From NCBI GenBank assembly GCA_002433075.1, contig DJHM01000030.1, positions 104,570 through 168,569 on the forward strand: DNA of 64,000 bases, read 5' to 3'. This DNA is from Latescibacteria bacterium UBA6620 (lineage in GTDB: Bacteria > Latescibacterota > UBA2968). The notes under the pieces were generated by a model. The model saw nothing but the letters and a program-made list of their open reading frames with translations, searched no databases and was not told the origin of the DNA. A program made the translations under genes and the position numbers. Shown in pieces: positions 1 through 9,552 of this stretch; positions within the stretch are counted from its first letter, which is position 1, and each line of letters begins with the position of its first letter.

Positions 1-1296
1 GCCACGATCATGACCGACCCGGAAATGGCCGACCGTACCTATGTCGAACCCGTCACGCCCGAGATCTGCGCCGCAGTGATTGAGCGGGAACAACCGGACG
101 CTATATTACCCACCCTCGGCGGCCAGACCGGTCTGAACGTAGCCATGGCCCTGCACGCCGACGGCGTCCTCTCCAGGTTCGGCGTCGAAATGATCGGAGC
201 CCAGCCGGACGCGATCGAGAAAGCCGAGAACAGAGAGGCTTTCCAGAAGGCGATGCGCAAGATCGGTCTCGACATGCCCCGCGGCCGCTTTGCCTATACG
301 CTCGAAGAAGCCATGTCCGTCGTCGATGAAATTGGCTATCCGGCGATCATCCGTCCTTCCTACACGCTTGGAGGAACTGGAGCAGGCACCGCATACAATG
401 CGGAAGAATTCGAGCAAGCCGCAGCCTCGGGACTGGACCTGTCTCCCACGACTGAAATCCTGATCGAGGAATCGATCATCGGATGGAAGGAGTTCGAACT
501 CGAGGTGATGCGTGACAGGAACGACAACGTCGTCATCATCTGCTCGATCGAGAATTTCGATCCCATGGGGATCCACACAGGCGATTCCATCACGGTGGCC
601 CCCGCCCAAACGCTGACTGATAAGGAATACCAGGTCATGCGCGATGCCTCACTCCGTTGCATCCGCGAAATCGGGGTCGAAACTGGTGGGTCTAACATTC
701 AGTTCGCCGTCGATCCCCGAACGGGGCGTCTCGTCGTTATTGAAATGAACCCACGCGTATCACGAAGTTCGGCCCTGGCATCGAAGGCTACGGGATTCCC
801 CATCGCCAAGATCGCAGCTAAACTCGCTGTGGGGTATAGCCTGGACGAAATCAGCAATGACATCACCCGCGAAACCCCCGCCTCGTTCGAGCCAACGATC
901 GACTACTGCGTGGTGAAGATTCCAAGGTGGACCTTCGAGAAATTCCCACAGACCGACGACTTGCTCGGGACCCAGATGAAATCCGTGGGAGAGACGATGG
1001 CCATCGGGCGAACCTTCAAGGAGGCCTTTCAAAAAGGACTCAGATCGCTCGAAATTGGGAGCGCGGGGTTCGGTGCCGATGGCAAGAGTATCGATCCTTC
1101 CACACTCGATCGCGAATCTCTCGAGCGACAGCTCCGGGTTCCGAATTCACAGAGGCTCTTCTACGTGCGAGCGGCCTTCGACGCTGGACTTTCCGTTGAC
1201 GACATCTTCGCCCTGACAGAAATCGATCCCTGGTTCCTCCGAAACTTATCGGAGATCGTCGACGTGGAGCGCGAACTGGCCTCTCTCGTGAACTAA
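1..1296 (+). CDS. carB: Carbamoyl-phosphate synthase large subunit, N-terminal half (5' partial)
   Basis: The frame is open from base 1, so the gene begins before the window. This part carries the carboxyphosphate half of CarB, which makes carbamoyl phosphate from bicarbonate, glutamine-derived ammonia and ATP for pyrimidine and arginine synthesis. Typical CarB blocks are visible: LPTLGGQTGLN near base 110, the ATP-grasp segment with PSYTLGG near 355, and EMNPRVSRSS near 745. The ORF stops with TAA at 1294-1296 inside the oligomerisation domain. The same reading frame resumes two codons later as the second half. The product is therefore either a split CarB, as in some archaea and Aquifex, or one protein interrupted by a stop. 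Confidence 0.95.
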   Translation, partial: ATIMTDPEMADRTYVEPVTPEICAAVIEREQPDAILPTLGGQTGLNVAMALHADGVLSRFGVEMIGAQPDAIEKAENREAFQKAMRKIGLDMPRGRFAYTLEEAMSVVDEIGYPAIIRPSYTLGGTGAGTAYNAEEFEQAAASGLDLSPTTEILIEESIIGWKEFELEVMRDRNDNVVIICSIENFDPMGIHTGDSITVAPAQTLTDKEYQVMRDASLRCIREIGVETGGSNIQFAVDPRTGRLVVIEMNPRVSRSSALASKATGFPIAKIAAKLAVGYSLDEISNDITRETPASFEPTIDYCVVKIPRWTFEKFPQTDDLLGTQMKSVGETMAIGRTFKEAFQKGLRSLEIGSAGFGADGKSIDPSTLDRESLERQLRVPNSQRLFYVRAAFDAGLSVDDIFALTEIDPWFLRNLSEIVDVERELASLVN

Positions 1297-1299
1297 GCT

Positions 1300-3129
1300 A
1301 TGTCGACCGCGACCAAACACCTCGATCATCTCAGATCTTGCATCATCCGGGAGGATCTGATCCGGGCGAAGTCTCACGGCTTCAGCGACCGACAACTCGC
1401 CAACCTGTGGGATTCCGATGAATGGGTGGTCCGTGCCCTGCGGAAGGAACTTGGCGTCACCCCTGTCTACAAGACGGTCGACACGTGTGCGGCCGAGTTT
1501 GAAGCCCATACACCCTACCACTACTCGACCTACGAGGCGGAGACGGAAGCCTTCCGGTCCGATCGACGAAAGATCATGATTCTGGGAGGGGGTCCGAACC
1601 GGATCGGTCAGGGCATCGAATTCGACTACTGCTGCGTCCACGCCTCCTTCGCGCTCAAGGAAGACGGATTCGAAACGATCATGGTTAATTCGAATCCCGA
1701 GACCGTGAGCACCGACTACGACACATCCGATAAACTCTACTTCGAACCGCTGACCGCCGAGGATGTTCTGGCCATCGCCGACTTCGAACGCCCCGACGGC
1801 GCCATCGTGCAGTTTGGTGGCCAGACGCCCCTCAACCTTGCTCACGACCTGGAGCGAGGTGGACTACGCATCGTCGGCACGTCTCCCAACAGCATCGACC
1901 TGGCCGAAGACCGAAAGAAATTCGGGACGCTGATTCATGAGCTCGGCATCAAGCAACCCGAAAACGGTACCGCCACAAGCGTTGAAGAAGCCGTCTCCGT
2001 TGCAGAGACCATCGGCTATCCAGTCCTTGTCCGACCTTCCTACGTGCTGGGCGGTCGTGCCATGGCCATCGTCTACGACCGTGACGCTCTCGTCAGTTAC
2101 ATGGCCGACGCGATCGATGCTTCACCCGAGCGCCCTATCCTCGTGGACCGTTATCTCCAGAACGCTCACGAGTTCGACGTCGATACCGTCGCGGACTCAA
2201 CAGCCATCGTGATCGGTGGAATCATGCAACACATCGAGAGCGCGGGCGTTCACTCCGGTGACAGCGCCTGCGTGCTTCCGCCGTATGCCATCTCAGACGA
2301 TAACCTGGAGACCGTAAAAGCCCACACCCACGCCCTCGCTCGAGCACTCGGCGTCGTGGGCCTGATGAACGTTCAGTATGCGATTCAGGATGGAGAAGTC
2401 TACATCATCGAAGTCAACCCTCGTGCTTCGAGGACCGTGCCATTTGTGAGCAAGGCCATCGGCGTGCCGCTTGCCAAGGTCGCCGCACGGGCGATGGTGG
2501 GGCTGACACTGGAGGAACAGGGCTTCACCAAAGAGGTCGACATCGACCACATCGCAGTCAAGGAAGCCGTCCTTCCGTTCAACAAGTTCCCCGGGGTCGA
2601 CACGTTGCTCGGTCCCGAAATGAAGTCCACGGGCGAGGTCATGGGCATCGACAACGACTTCGGAATCAGCTTTCAAAAGGCCCAGCTGGGTGCGGGAGTC
2701 AGGCTGCCCGAGGAAGGAACCGTCTTCATCAGCGTGAACGACAGGGATAAGCCCGCGGTCCTGGACATCTGTGCTCGGCTTTCCGATCTCGGCTTTCGAC
2801 TGATCGCCACACAGGGAACGCAGGAGCACCTCGCTTCCTCAGGCATTCCGGCCGAGCGAATCTTCAAGATCCGCGAAGGACGACCGTCCATCCTTGACGA
2901 AATCAAAAACCAGAACATCTCCCTGATGATCAACACACCGGCCGGCGAGGAAGCCCGCTCCGACGACCACCAGATTCGTCGCGCCGCATTGCAGTATGGA
3001 GTGGCCTACACGACGACGCTCGCAGGAGCTTCCGCCGTCGTCTCAGCTATCGAGTCGATGGTCAAGGAACAAACCGTCCGGATCCGCAGCCTGCAGGAGT
3101 TTCACACCGCCATCGCCCCTGCGCCATGA
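1300..3129 (+). CDS. carB: Carbamoyl-phosphate synthase large subunit, C-terminal half
   Basis: This 609-residue ORF continues CarB in the same frame. Residues 1-90 are the rest of the helical oligomerisation domain (FSDRQLANLW). Residues about 92-460 are the second ATP-grasp unit, beginning GGGPNRIGQGIEFDY and including EVNPRASRTVPF. Residues about 470-600 are the MGS-like allosteric domain that normally binds UMP or ornithine. The ATG at 1300 has no clear Shine-Dalgarno sequence, so translation would depend on coupling or readthrough from the preceding stop at 1294. Its stop overlaps the start of the next gene in an ATGA junction. Confidence 0.93.
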   Translation: MSTATKHLDHLRSCIIREDLIRAKSHGFSDRQLANLWDSDEWVVRALRKELGVTPVYKTVDTCAAEFEAHTPYHYSTYEAETEAFRSDRRKIMILGGGPNRIGQGIEFDYCCVHASFALKEDGFETIMVNSNPETVSTDYDTSDKLYFEPLTAEDVLAIADFERPDGAIVQFGGQTPLNLAHDLERGGLRIVGTSPNSIDLAEDRKKFGTLIHELGIKQPENGTATSVEEAVSVAETIGYPVLVRPSYVLGGRAMAIVYDRDALVSYMADAIDASPERPILVDRYLQNAHEFDVDTVADSTAIVIGGIMQHIESAGVHSGDSACVLPPYAISDDNLETVKAHTHALARALGVVGLMNVQYAIQDGEVYIIEVNPRASRTVPFVSKAIGVPLAKVAARAMVGLTLEEQGFTKEVDIDHIAVKEAVLPFNKFPGVDTLLGPEMKSTGEVMGIDNDFGISFQKAQLGAGVRLPEEGTVFISVNDRDKPAVLDICARLSDLGFRLIATQGTQEHLASSGIPAERIFKIREGRPSILDEIKNQNISLMINTPAGEEARSDDHQIRRAALQYGVAYTTTLAGASAVVSAIESMVKEQTVRIRSLQEFHTAIAPAP

Positions 3130-6100
3130 CCCGCCTACTCAACGTGACGCTCTGTCTGGTCGCCGTCTTTGCTGTGGAATCGTGTGTCTACTACAACACC
3201 TTCTACAATGCGAAGAAGAAGTACCGACAGGGCGAAGACGAACGCACGAAATCAGAGGCGGACCCCGAAAACAGAGGCCTGCGCAACACCTACCGCAATT
3301 ACTACCTCGTCGCAATCCGCAAAGCGTCTACAATCCTTCAGCTGCACCCTGACAGCGACTGGGTCGACGACAGTCTCCTCCTCATGGGGAAGGCCTACTA
3401 CTGGCGCGAAGAACACGGTGAGGCCATCCAGAAATTTAACGAGCTGGTCGACAACTTCCCTCAGAGTGAGCATCTCGACGAAACCCGCTACTGGCTGGGA
3501 GTCTCCCTGTGGGGTCGCCAGGATCTTGCCGAGGCTCGCTCCGCCCTCACGGGTGTCGGTCAAGGATCCGGCAAATTCGCGTGGCAGGCACGATTGGCCC
3601 TGGCCGAACTAGAGTTTTCCGATGGAAACTTCGAACCCGCGATCGCCTTGTTCCAGGGCTTGCTGGGCACCGAAAAGGACAAACGGCTAAGGGCACGTGT
3701 CTGGAGGGGGCTGGGAGACGCCCACTTCGACCAGAGGAATCTCGAGGCCTCGCTCGAGGCCTATGAGAACGTCCTCGATAACAAGCCCGACGAAGTCACC
3801 AGTTTCGTGACCCGCCAACAGATCGGACGTGTCTACGAGTTACAGGGCGACTTTGACGCGGCCCTGGCTACCTACGATAGGATTTCTCGAATCAAACGGT
3901 TCAAAGATTACGAACCACGAGTCCGCCTGATGAAGGCGAACGTTCTTACACTCCGGGATCAGATCGACGAAGCCGTGGCTGCATACGAGGCGATCATCAA
4001 ACAGTATCCCCGAACGGAGCACAGTGCGGAGGCCTACTACCAGCTCGGCGTCATCGATTACCGCACGCACGGGGACAGTGAAGCGGCCATGGAGAACCTC
4101 AAGTCGGCCCGACTTGAACGATCGGGCACTTCGGCAGCCGAACGTGCCGGCGCCATGGAGAAGACCCTCTTCCTTCTAAACAAAGTCCGGAAACAATCGG
4201 AACGGGAAGGGAAACGAGGGATGACCTCGTTGTTCGATCTGGCCGAACTCTATCTGTTCAGCCTGGGCGAGGTAGACTCTGCAGTCGCCACCTACGAACG
4301 TGCTATCACCCGGGCAGAATCCGAGGATCCGGGGTTAGCGCCGAAAGCGTTGTATGCGATTGCCCTGATTCAGGCCGACAGCTTGAAGGACCAGGCAGGC
4401 GCCCGATCATCCTTCCAAAAGCTCATCGACCACTACTCGAACACATCCTACGCGGCAGAAGCCCGGAACCGAACCAATGCCACTCGGTCTGACGATCTTC
4501 TGGCTGAAGCGCGCTACCTTGAAGCCGAAACCCTTCTCGCCGAAGGTGTCGTGCCTCTCGAAGAAATCGTTACCCTCCTGGAGCAGGTATCGCAGGAGTA
4601 TCCCAACAGCCTCGCCGCACCACAGGCCCTTTTCATGGCTGGGTGGATCTACGAGAACCGGTTGGGTGACCTTCCCCGCGCAAGACGATACTATGAGGCG
4701 ATTCTTAACGACTACACAGAGAACACGTACGCGGAGAGGGTTCAGGAAAAGATCGATGGGCGACACCTCGACGCGGACGATTCAGGCACGCCCCCCTTCC
4801 TCGCCTTCGAAGTGGACACGCCCCCGATCCTCTACAGGTCTCAAGAGCCGGAAGACGATACCGAAGTGGGCACCGCCATCGTTTCCGTCCTTGTCGGGCG
4901 AGACGGGGTCCCCAGGCGCACCTCCTTCGTGAGCGGTCCCAAGAAAACGAAGACAGCGGCCGAAAAAGCGGCAAGAGAATACAGGTTCATTCCTGCCCGG
5001 CACGGTGGCATCTACGTAGATTCGTGGGTCGAGGTACCGGTGGAATTCGGAAGCACCGCGTCCTTCGAGGGCGCGATCGCTCGTTCGGGGCCACCCCCGT
5101 TGACGCCCCTGGACTATGTTCAGGCAGAAACGAAACCGGCGATCTTGGAACGCCACCCCGTCGAAACGAGCGGCGCCCTGGACCACCCGGAATGGGTGAA
5201 CGTGAGGTTCCTCGTCGGAGAGGACGGCACGGCCAGACTCATCGAGCCTCAATACGCCTCGACGAGCCTCAGGAAGAAGGTCCTCGCAGTTGCCAAGAAA
5301 TTCAAGTTCAAGGCGGGTGGCTACGACTCCAAACCACGATCGGTTTGGATGGAGACTGGTATCGACATTCTCGAGCAGCAACAAAAAAAGACGGACCCGG
5401 CCAAGGGTGCCCGCCCCCTGGAGGTGTTCGAGACACACACCCAGCCAGTTGTTATCCGGGCCGGCGATCCCGGAACCTACAACCCGAGGTTCGAGGGAGC
5501 GACGGCCGTCGTGAACGCCTTGATCGATGTGGACGGCCGTGTGGAGAAAACAACCTTCCTGAGTGGTCCCCCGGGGCTCGAACGAACAGCCTCACGGATC
5601 GCTCGCGGGTACAGGTTTCGTCCCGCGACCTACATCAAGAAACCCATTCCTGCCTGGGTAGAGCTCCCGATCACCGTAAACGGCTCCCGACCTTTTACCG
5701 GCCCTGTCCTCAGATCTGATCAATATTCTCTCCCACCGCTGGACTTCGAAGAGGCGGACGTCAAGCCCTACCACCTGAAAAGTGTCGAAGTACAGGTCCA
5801 CGGAATTACCGGAGATCCAGACTCTGTGCGGGTTGGCGTTCTGGTCGGTGCAGACGGGTCCTACCAGAGAATCAGTCTCCCTGAGGGCGATGCACCGTTG
5901 GGCGGCATCGGGCCTCTCGAGGGTGCGGCCCAAACTGTGGGCGTCGACAAGATGATCCGGGCTACAAGGAAAATTGGAGTGATCGCAGGTAGCCACGAGG
6001 GCGTGCCACGAGATATCTGGTACGAGACAAGCCTGGTGGTCAAACCATCCGAGGCAATGAAGCGTGCGAACTCTTCTCGACCGAAGACAGTGGTCCTTGA

Positions 6101-6809
6101 AGTGGTAGGTCGCATCGACCTTCAGTTCGATCGCTACGATTGGGACTTCGTTCCTTACCTGCAGGACCTGCGTCGGCGGGTCCTCGCGAATCTTGAGGAA
6201 ACCGAGTTACCGCCCGGACAGGCCTACGAGATCAAGGCTGCACCAGACTCGACGGAATCTGAGTTTCACGTCGTGTCCCAAACCGGTGAACAGACTGTTG
6301 CGTGCACCTTCAGAATTCTGAGGGACGGCCGAATCAAGGATGTTGAAACGGAGGACGAAGAGTTTTCAGATTTTCCGGTCAAACCTCGGATCAAGGCAAT
6401 CAAGGATGCGTCACCCGTCGCTGCGCTTCCGGATGATATATCGGACGTTAACGTAACGGCCATCTTCTCGAATCAGATCGAGATGATCTACAAAAGCCCG
6501 CCAACCCGCAGAGAGTGGGGCAATCGCGAAATACGATACCCCCTGGCGGACACGTTTCCTCGCCTCCTGAAACAGCCAGAATTGGACTATCCAGAGACGG
6601 CCAGGAAAGCGGGAATCGAAGGCACTATTCTACTGGAAGCCCTGGTCGGAGTGGACGGTGGCATTAGAGAGATTATCCCCAAAGGCCCGGACCTCTTCCA
6701 CAAGGCAGCCCTGGCGTGGGCGGACGAGCTGGTGTTCGAGCCCGCAACGCTGGATGGCGCACCGATCTCGGCTTGGGTACGGCACCGTTTGAGGTTTAGG
6801 TTAAAGTGA
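3126..6809 (+). CDS. Large TPR lipoprotein with repeated TonB C-terminal-like domains
   Basis: The product is 1227 residues. The N terminus is a lipoprotein signal (hydrophobic stretch then ESC), followed by YYNTFYNAKKKY, a sequence I associate with envelope TPR lipoproteins of FCB-group bacteria. Residues about 40-545 are tetratricopeptide repeats resembling BamD/YbgF-type assembly proteins. The C-terminal half holds about five copies of a TonB_C-like module (V.VLVG.DG..., then an A..A..Y.F.PA core and a W...P strand), near residues 555-640, 660-750, 765-855, 870-970 and 1138-1226. It is probably periplasmic and acts in energy transduction or envelope assembly; the exact role is unknown. It overlaps carB by 4 bases and the next gene by 4 bases. 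Confidence 0.8.
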   Translation: MTRLLNVTLCLVAVFAVESCVYYNTFYNAKKKYRQGEDERTKSEADPENRGLRNTYRNYYLVAIRKASTILQLHPDSDWVDDSLLLMGKAYYWREEHGEAIQKFNELVDNFPQSEHLDETRYWLGVSLWGRQDLAEARSALTGVGQGSGKFAWQARLALAELEFSDGNFEPAIALFQGLLGTEKDKRLRARVWRGLGDAHFDQRNLEASLEAYENVLDNKPDEVTSFVTRQQIGRVYELQGDFDAALATYDRISRIKRFKDYEPRVRLMKANVLTLRDQIDEAVAAYEAIIKQYPRTEHSAEAYYQLGVIDYRTHGDSEAAMENLKSARLERSGTSAAERAGAMEKTLFLLNKVRKQSEREGKRGMTSLFDLAELYLFSLGEVDSAVATYERAITRAESEDPGLAPKALYAIALIQADSLKDQAGARSSFQKLIDHYSNTSYAAEARNRTNATRSDDLLAEARYLEAETLLAEGVVPLEEIVTLLEQVSQEYPNSLAAPQALFMAGWIYENRLGDLPRARRYYEAILNDYTENTYAERVQEKIDGRHLDADDSGTPPFLAFEVDTPPILYRSQEPEDDTEVGTAIVSVLVGRDGVPRRTSFVSGPKKTKTAAEKAAREYRFIPARHGGIYVDSWVEVPVEFGSTASFEGAIARSGPPPLTPLDYVQAETKPAILERHPVETSGALDHPEWVNVRFLVGEDGTARLIEPQYASTSLRKKVLAVAKKFKFKAGGYDSKPRSVWMETGIDILEQQQKKTDPAKGARPLEVFETHTQPVVIRAGDPGTYNPRFEGATAVVNALIDVDGRVEKTTFLSGPPGLERTASRIARGYRFRPATYIKKPIPAWVELPITVNGSRPFTGPVLRSDQYSLPPLDFEEADVKPYHLKSVEVQVHGITGDPDSVRVGVLVGADGSYQRISLPEGDAPLGGIGPLEGAAQTVGVDKMIRATRKIGVIAGSHEGVPRDIWYETSLVVKPSEAMKRANSSRPKTVVLEVVGRIDLQFDRYDWDFVPYLQDLRRRVLANLEETELPPGQAYEIKAAPDSTESEFHVVSQTGEQTVACTFRILRDGRIKDVETEDEEFSDFPVKPRIKAIKDASPVAALPDDISDVNVTAIFSNQIEMIYKSPPTRREWGNREIRYPLADTFPRLLKQPELDYPETARKAGIEGTILLEALVGVDGGIREIIPKGPDLFHKAALAWADELVFEPATLDGAPISAWVRHRLRFRLK

Positions 6810-7714
6810 GACGCCTGACTCTCCTCTTCCTTCTGATCGCAACTCTTCCACCCGGTCAGGCTGAATCAGAAGGGCTCGGAAACAGCGAGTCCAGGCGCTT
6901 CTTCCTCCTGGGTCTCCAGGTCTACAAGGGTGAGGGCCTATCCGTCGCCGAGTCCTGTATGGCGAAGGCGTTCGAACTCGATTCGGGCAACGCTCGTGCC
7001 ACCTATTACCTGGGGCGTATTCACAACGACCTCGAAAACTACGAGATGGCGACCGAATGGTTCGAAAGATGGAAAGAGCTCGGCATCTCACAGACTGCCC
7101 AGATCGAGGAGACGGTCGGGAGTCCTTACAAGCTCGACGTCAATACGCCCGCGAACCTTCGTGGGGCACACGGAGATTCCGCAAGCGGTGTCTACTATGT
7201 CGGTATCCGTGTCGGAGATGATGGAAAGGCAACAAGGACAGAAGCGCTCGGGGGAAACACCCGATTGAGGGCAGACGCGATTGACGAAGCGGGCAGGTTC
7301 CAGATTCCAGAGAAAAATCGCCCGATCCCCGGAACGTGGGCCACCGTTGCCGTGAAGTTCGTCGATAAGGGTGGAGAGAAAAAATCGACTTCCAAGGGGG
7401 GTGACAAGAAACCGAAACTGGTCAAACGCGTGACCCCGGATTGGCCAAAGGAAGCTCAGGAGCAGGAGATATCCGGCCGCGTTGAGTATCGTGCGAAGAT
7501 CGGTCCCAATGGCAAAGTCCAGGAAGTGGAGATCACCGGAGGGCCCCAACTTCTCAGGGAAGCCGCTGAGAAGGCCGTCTCCGAGCAGGAGTACACGCCT
7601 GCCGAAACCGACGGAAAACCAGTGACTGCGTGGATCAACGGTCTTTTCCGGGTCTCATATGAAGATGCTGACGAGAAGCCCGCCGTCGAAGCCTCCTCTG
7701 GTGACGAGCCCTGA
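6806..7714 (+). CDS. Exported TPR protein with TonB C-terminal-like domains
   Basis: A GTG start overlaps the stop of the preceding gene, so the two are probably translationally coupled. The 302-residue product starts with a signal peptide (RRLTLLFLLIATLPPGQA). A short TPR stretch lies near residues 30-90 (ARATYYLGRIHNDLENYEMA). Two TonB_C-like modules follow, near residues 125-195 and 205-290; the second has TPDWPKEAQEQEISGRVEY and ends in a WINGLFRVSYE strand. It looks like a small relative of the upstream lipoprotein. Together they may form an envelope complex driven by or mimicking TonB. That function is inference. Confidence 0.75.
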   Translation: MRRLTLLFLLIATLPPGQAESEGLGNSESRRFFLLGLQVYKGEGLSVAESCMAKAFELDSGNARATYYLGRIHNDLENYEMATEWFERWKELGISQTAQIEETVGSPYKLDVNTPANLRGAHGDSASGVYYVGIRVGDDGKATRTEALGGNTRLRADAIDEAGRFQIPEKNRPIPGTWATVAVKFVDKGGEKKSTSKGGDKKPKLVKRVTPDWPKEAQEQEISGRVEYRAKIGPNGKVQEVEITGGPQLLREAAEKAVSEQEYTPAETDGKPVTAWINGLFRVSYEDADEKPAVEASSGDEP

Positions 7715-7896
7715 TCGTTCGAGATTTATCAGGACGGCGAGACTTAGCCCCCACCGTTCCAAAAGCTCCAAGACCGTAACGAGATTCTTTCAGGTTTCCG
7801 CTGCTCCATAGAAGGTCCATACGAGGGAGATGCACGATAGACGTTACGATTCCCGACTTTGAAGTACAAGAAGCCACGGTCCTGACGAACGAGCCT

Positions 7897-8634
7897 GTGG
7901 CTGACCGACTCTTCGTAATGCGTCTCGACGCGAGGCCGATCGCACAGTCAGCCGGTCCGGCTCAGTTCGTGCAGATCCTGGCCGACCCCGTCGGATCCCC
8001 CTATCTGAGGCGGCCATTCAGCTTTCTTCGCGTCGACCGTGATGCAGGTTGGTTCGAGATCTACTACGATGTCATCGGGCCTGGCACCCGGCGACTCCAG
8101 GAGGCACGACCTGGCGACGCGTTCAATGCCCTTGGCCCGCTTGGTCGCGTCTTCGATCCGCCCGAAGGACACCTCCTCCTCGTGGCCGGGGGCGTTGGGA
8201 TCGTTCCGCTTGCGTTCCTCGCCTGGGACCACCCCGAACGACGTCTCTCCACAACACTCCTGATGGGCGCCAACACCGCGACTCGGCTCCCCGACCTGGA
8301 CGCCTTGCTGCCTGCAGACCTCGTGCGACACGTTTCGACCGACGACGGAACGACCGGTCACGCCGGATTCGTAACAGACCTGATCGAACAGCACGCCACG
8401 CCCACAACCGCTGTGCTGACGTGCGGTCCCCACGCCATGATGGCCCGCGTGGCTCAGATCACGGCCGAACTGTCCCTCTCCTGCTACGCGTCCCTCGAAA
8501 ATCACATGGCCTGCGGATTCGGTGCCTGCGTGGGGTGCGTCGTCGAATACCGTGAATCTGACCGTGAAGACGAACGCTACCGCCGCGTCTGCTTGGATGG
8601 CCCCGTCGTCGACGCCCACGGAATCGTCTGGTGA
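7897..8634 (+). CDS. pyrK: Dihydroorotate dehydrogenase B electron-transfer subunit
   Basis: PyrK carries FAD and a [2Fe-2S] cluster and passes electrons from PyrD to NAD+ in pyrimidine synthesis. Visible features are RRPFSF (FAD binding), LLLVAGGVGIVPL (nucleotide binding) and the cluster cysteines in ACGFGACVGC plus a later cysteine. The GTG at 7897 is only the first canonical start. In-frame sequence from about 7837 still reads like a PyrK N terminus (PDFEVQEATVLTNEP), and a GAGGGAG Shine-Dalgarno is at 7823-7829. The true start may therefore be an ATA at 7837, or a sequence error may hide it. The gene abuts pyrD. Confidence 0.92.
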   Translation: MADRLFVMRLDARPIAQSAGPAQFVQILADPVGSPYLRRPFSFLRVDRDAGWFEIYYDVIGPGTRRLQEARPGDAFNALGPLGRVFDPPEGHLLLVAGGVGIVPLAFLAWDHPERRLSTTLLMGANTATRLPDLDALLPADLVRHVSTDDGTTGHAGFVTDLIEQHATPTTAVLTCGPHAMMARVAQITAELSLSCYASLENHMACGFGACVGCVVEYRESDREDERYRRVCLDGPVVDAHGIVW

Positions 8635-9548
8635 TGGATATGACTGTAGACATCGGTGGCGGACTTCGCCTGAGGAATCCGGTCCTGATGGCCTCCGGCA
8701 CCTTTGGCCACGGAGCAGAGTACCAGGGCCTGTTCGATTTTGCACACATCGGAGGTGTCGTTACCAAGACCATCACCCGTCATCCCCGGGCGGGGAATCC
8801 ACCTCCGCGAACGGCCGAAACGCCTTCCGGGATGCTCAACTCGATCGGCCTGACAAACCCGGGTCTCGAGGGATTTATCGCGGAGAAGCTGCCCCAGCTG
8901 TCCGATCTGCCGACCGCCCGAATCGTGAGCATCGCCGGCACATCCAGCGAAGAGTTCGCCGAAATGGCGGAGGCGTTGTGCGAACACGGTGGATTCGACG
9001 CCATCGAACTCAACATCTCCTCACCCAACATGAAAGATGGAGGGATGTTGTTCGGATGTCGGGAAGACTCCGCCCGTGATGTGACGCGGGCGGTTAAAGA
9101 CGTCGCAGACCTTCCCGTAATCGTGAAGCTTACACCCAACGTCACAGACATCGTCGCCATCGCCAACGCGGTCGAAGAAGGGGGTGCCGACGGGGTCGCT
9201 CTCATCAACACCCTCCTCGGCATGGCGATCGACATCGAGAGCGCGAGGCCCATCCTGGGGAACGTGACCGGTGGACTATCCGGCCCCGCTGTCAAGCCCG
9301 TCGCACTAGCTCTGACGTGGAAGGTCGCCAGTGCCGTGGGAATCCCTGTTGTCGGCATGGGCGGCATTTCCAACGCCACCGATGCGATTGAATTCATGAT
9401 CGCCGGCGCCAACGCGATTCAGGTCGGAACCGCAACGTTCGTCGATCCTCTGGCCGGCCCCAATACCGTGGACGGTATCATCGACTACTGCCAGCGAAAA
9501 GAAATCGTCAGGGTCGCCCAACTTACCGGCAGCATCGCGCTACCCTGA
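8634..9548 (+). CDS. pyrD: Dihydroorotate dehydrogenase, class 1B catalytic subunit
   Basis: This is the FMN-containing TIM-barrel subunit oxidising dihydroorotate to orotate. Family motifs are NPVLMASGTFGHG at the N terminus, ELNISSPN, VIVKLTPNV, and the phosphate-binding GMGGISNATDAIEF and GANAIQVGT segments. It pairs with pyrK directly upstream; the ATG overlaps the pyrK stop by one base (a GTG at 8631 is an alternative). One point is unusual. In class 1 enzymes the catalytic base is the cysteine of N(I/L)SCPN, but here that position, codon 130 at 9021-9023, is serine (TCA), the residue used by class 2 enzymes. Confidence 0.94.
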   Translation: MDMTVDIGGGLRLRNPVLMASGTFGHGAEYQGLFDFAHIGGVVTKTITRHPRAGNPPPRTAETPSGMLNSIGLTNPGLEGFIAEKLPQLSDLPTARIVSIAGTSSEEFAEMAEALCEHGGFDAIELNISSPNMKDGGMLFGCREDSARDVTRAVKDVADLPVIVKLTPNVTDIVAIANAVEEGGADGVALINTLLGMAIDIESARPILGNVTGGLSGPAVKPVALALTWKVASAVGIPVVGMGGISNATDAIEFMIAGANAIQVGTATFVDPLAGPNTVDGIIDYCQRKEIVRVAQLTGSIALP

Positions 9549-9552
9549 CGTT

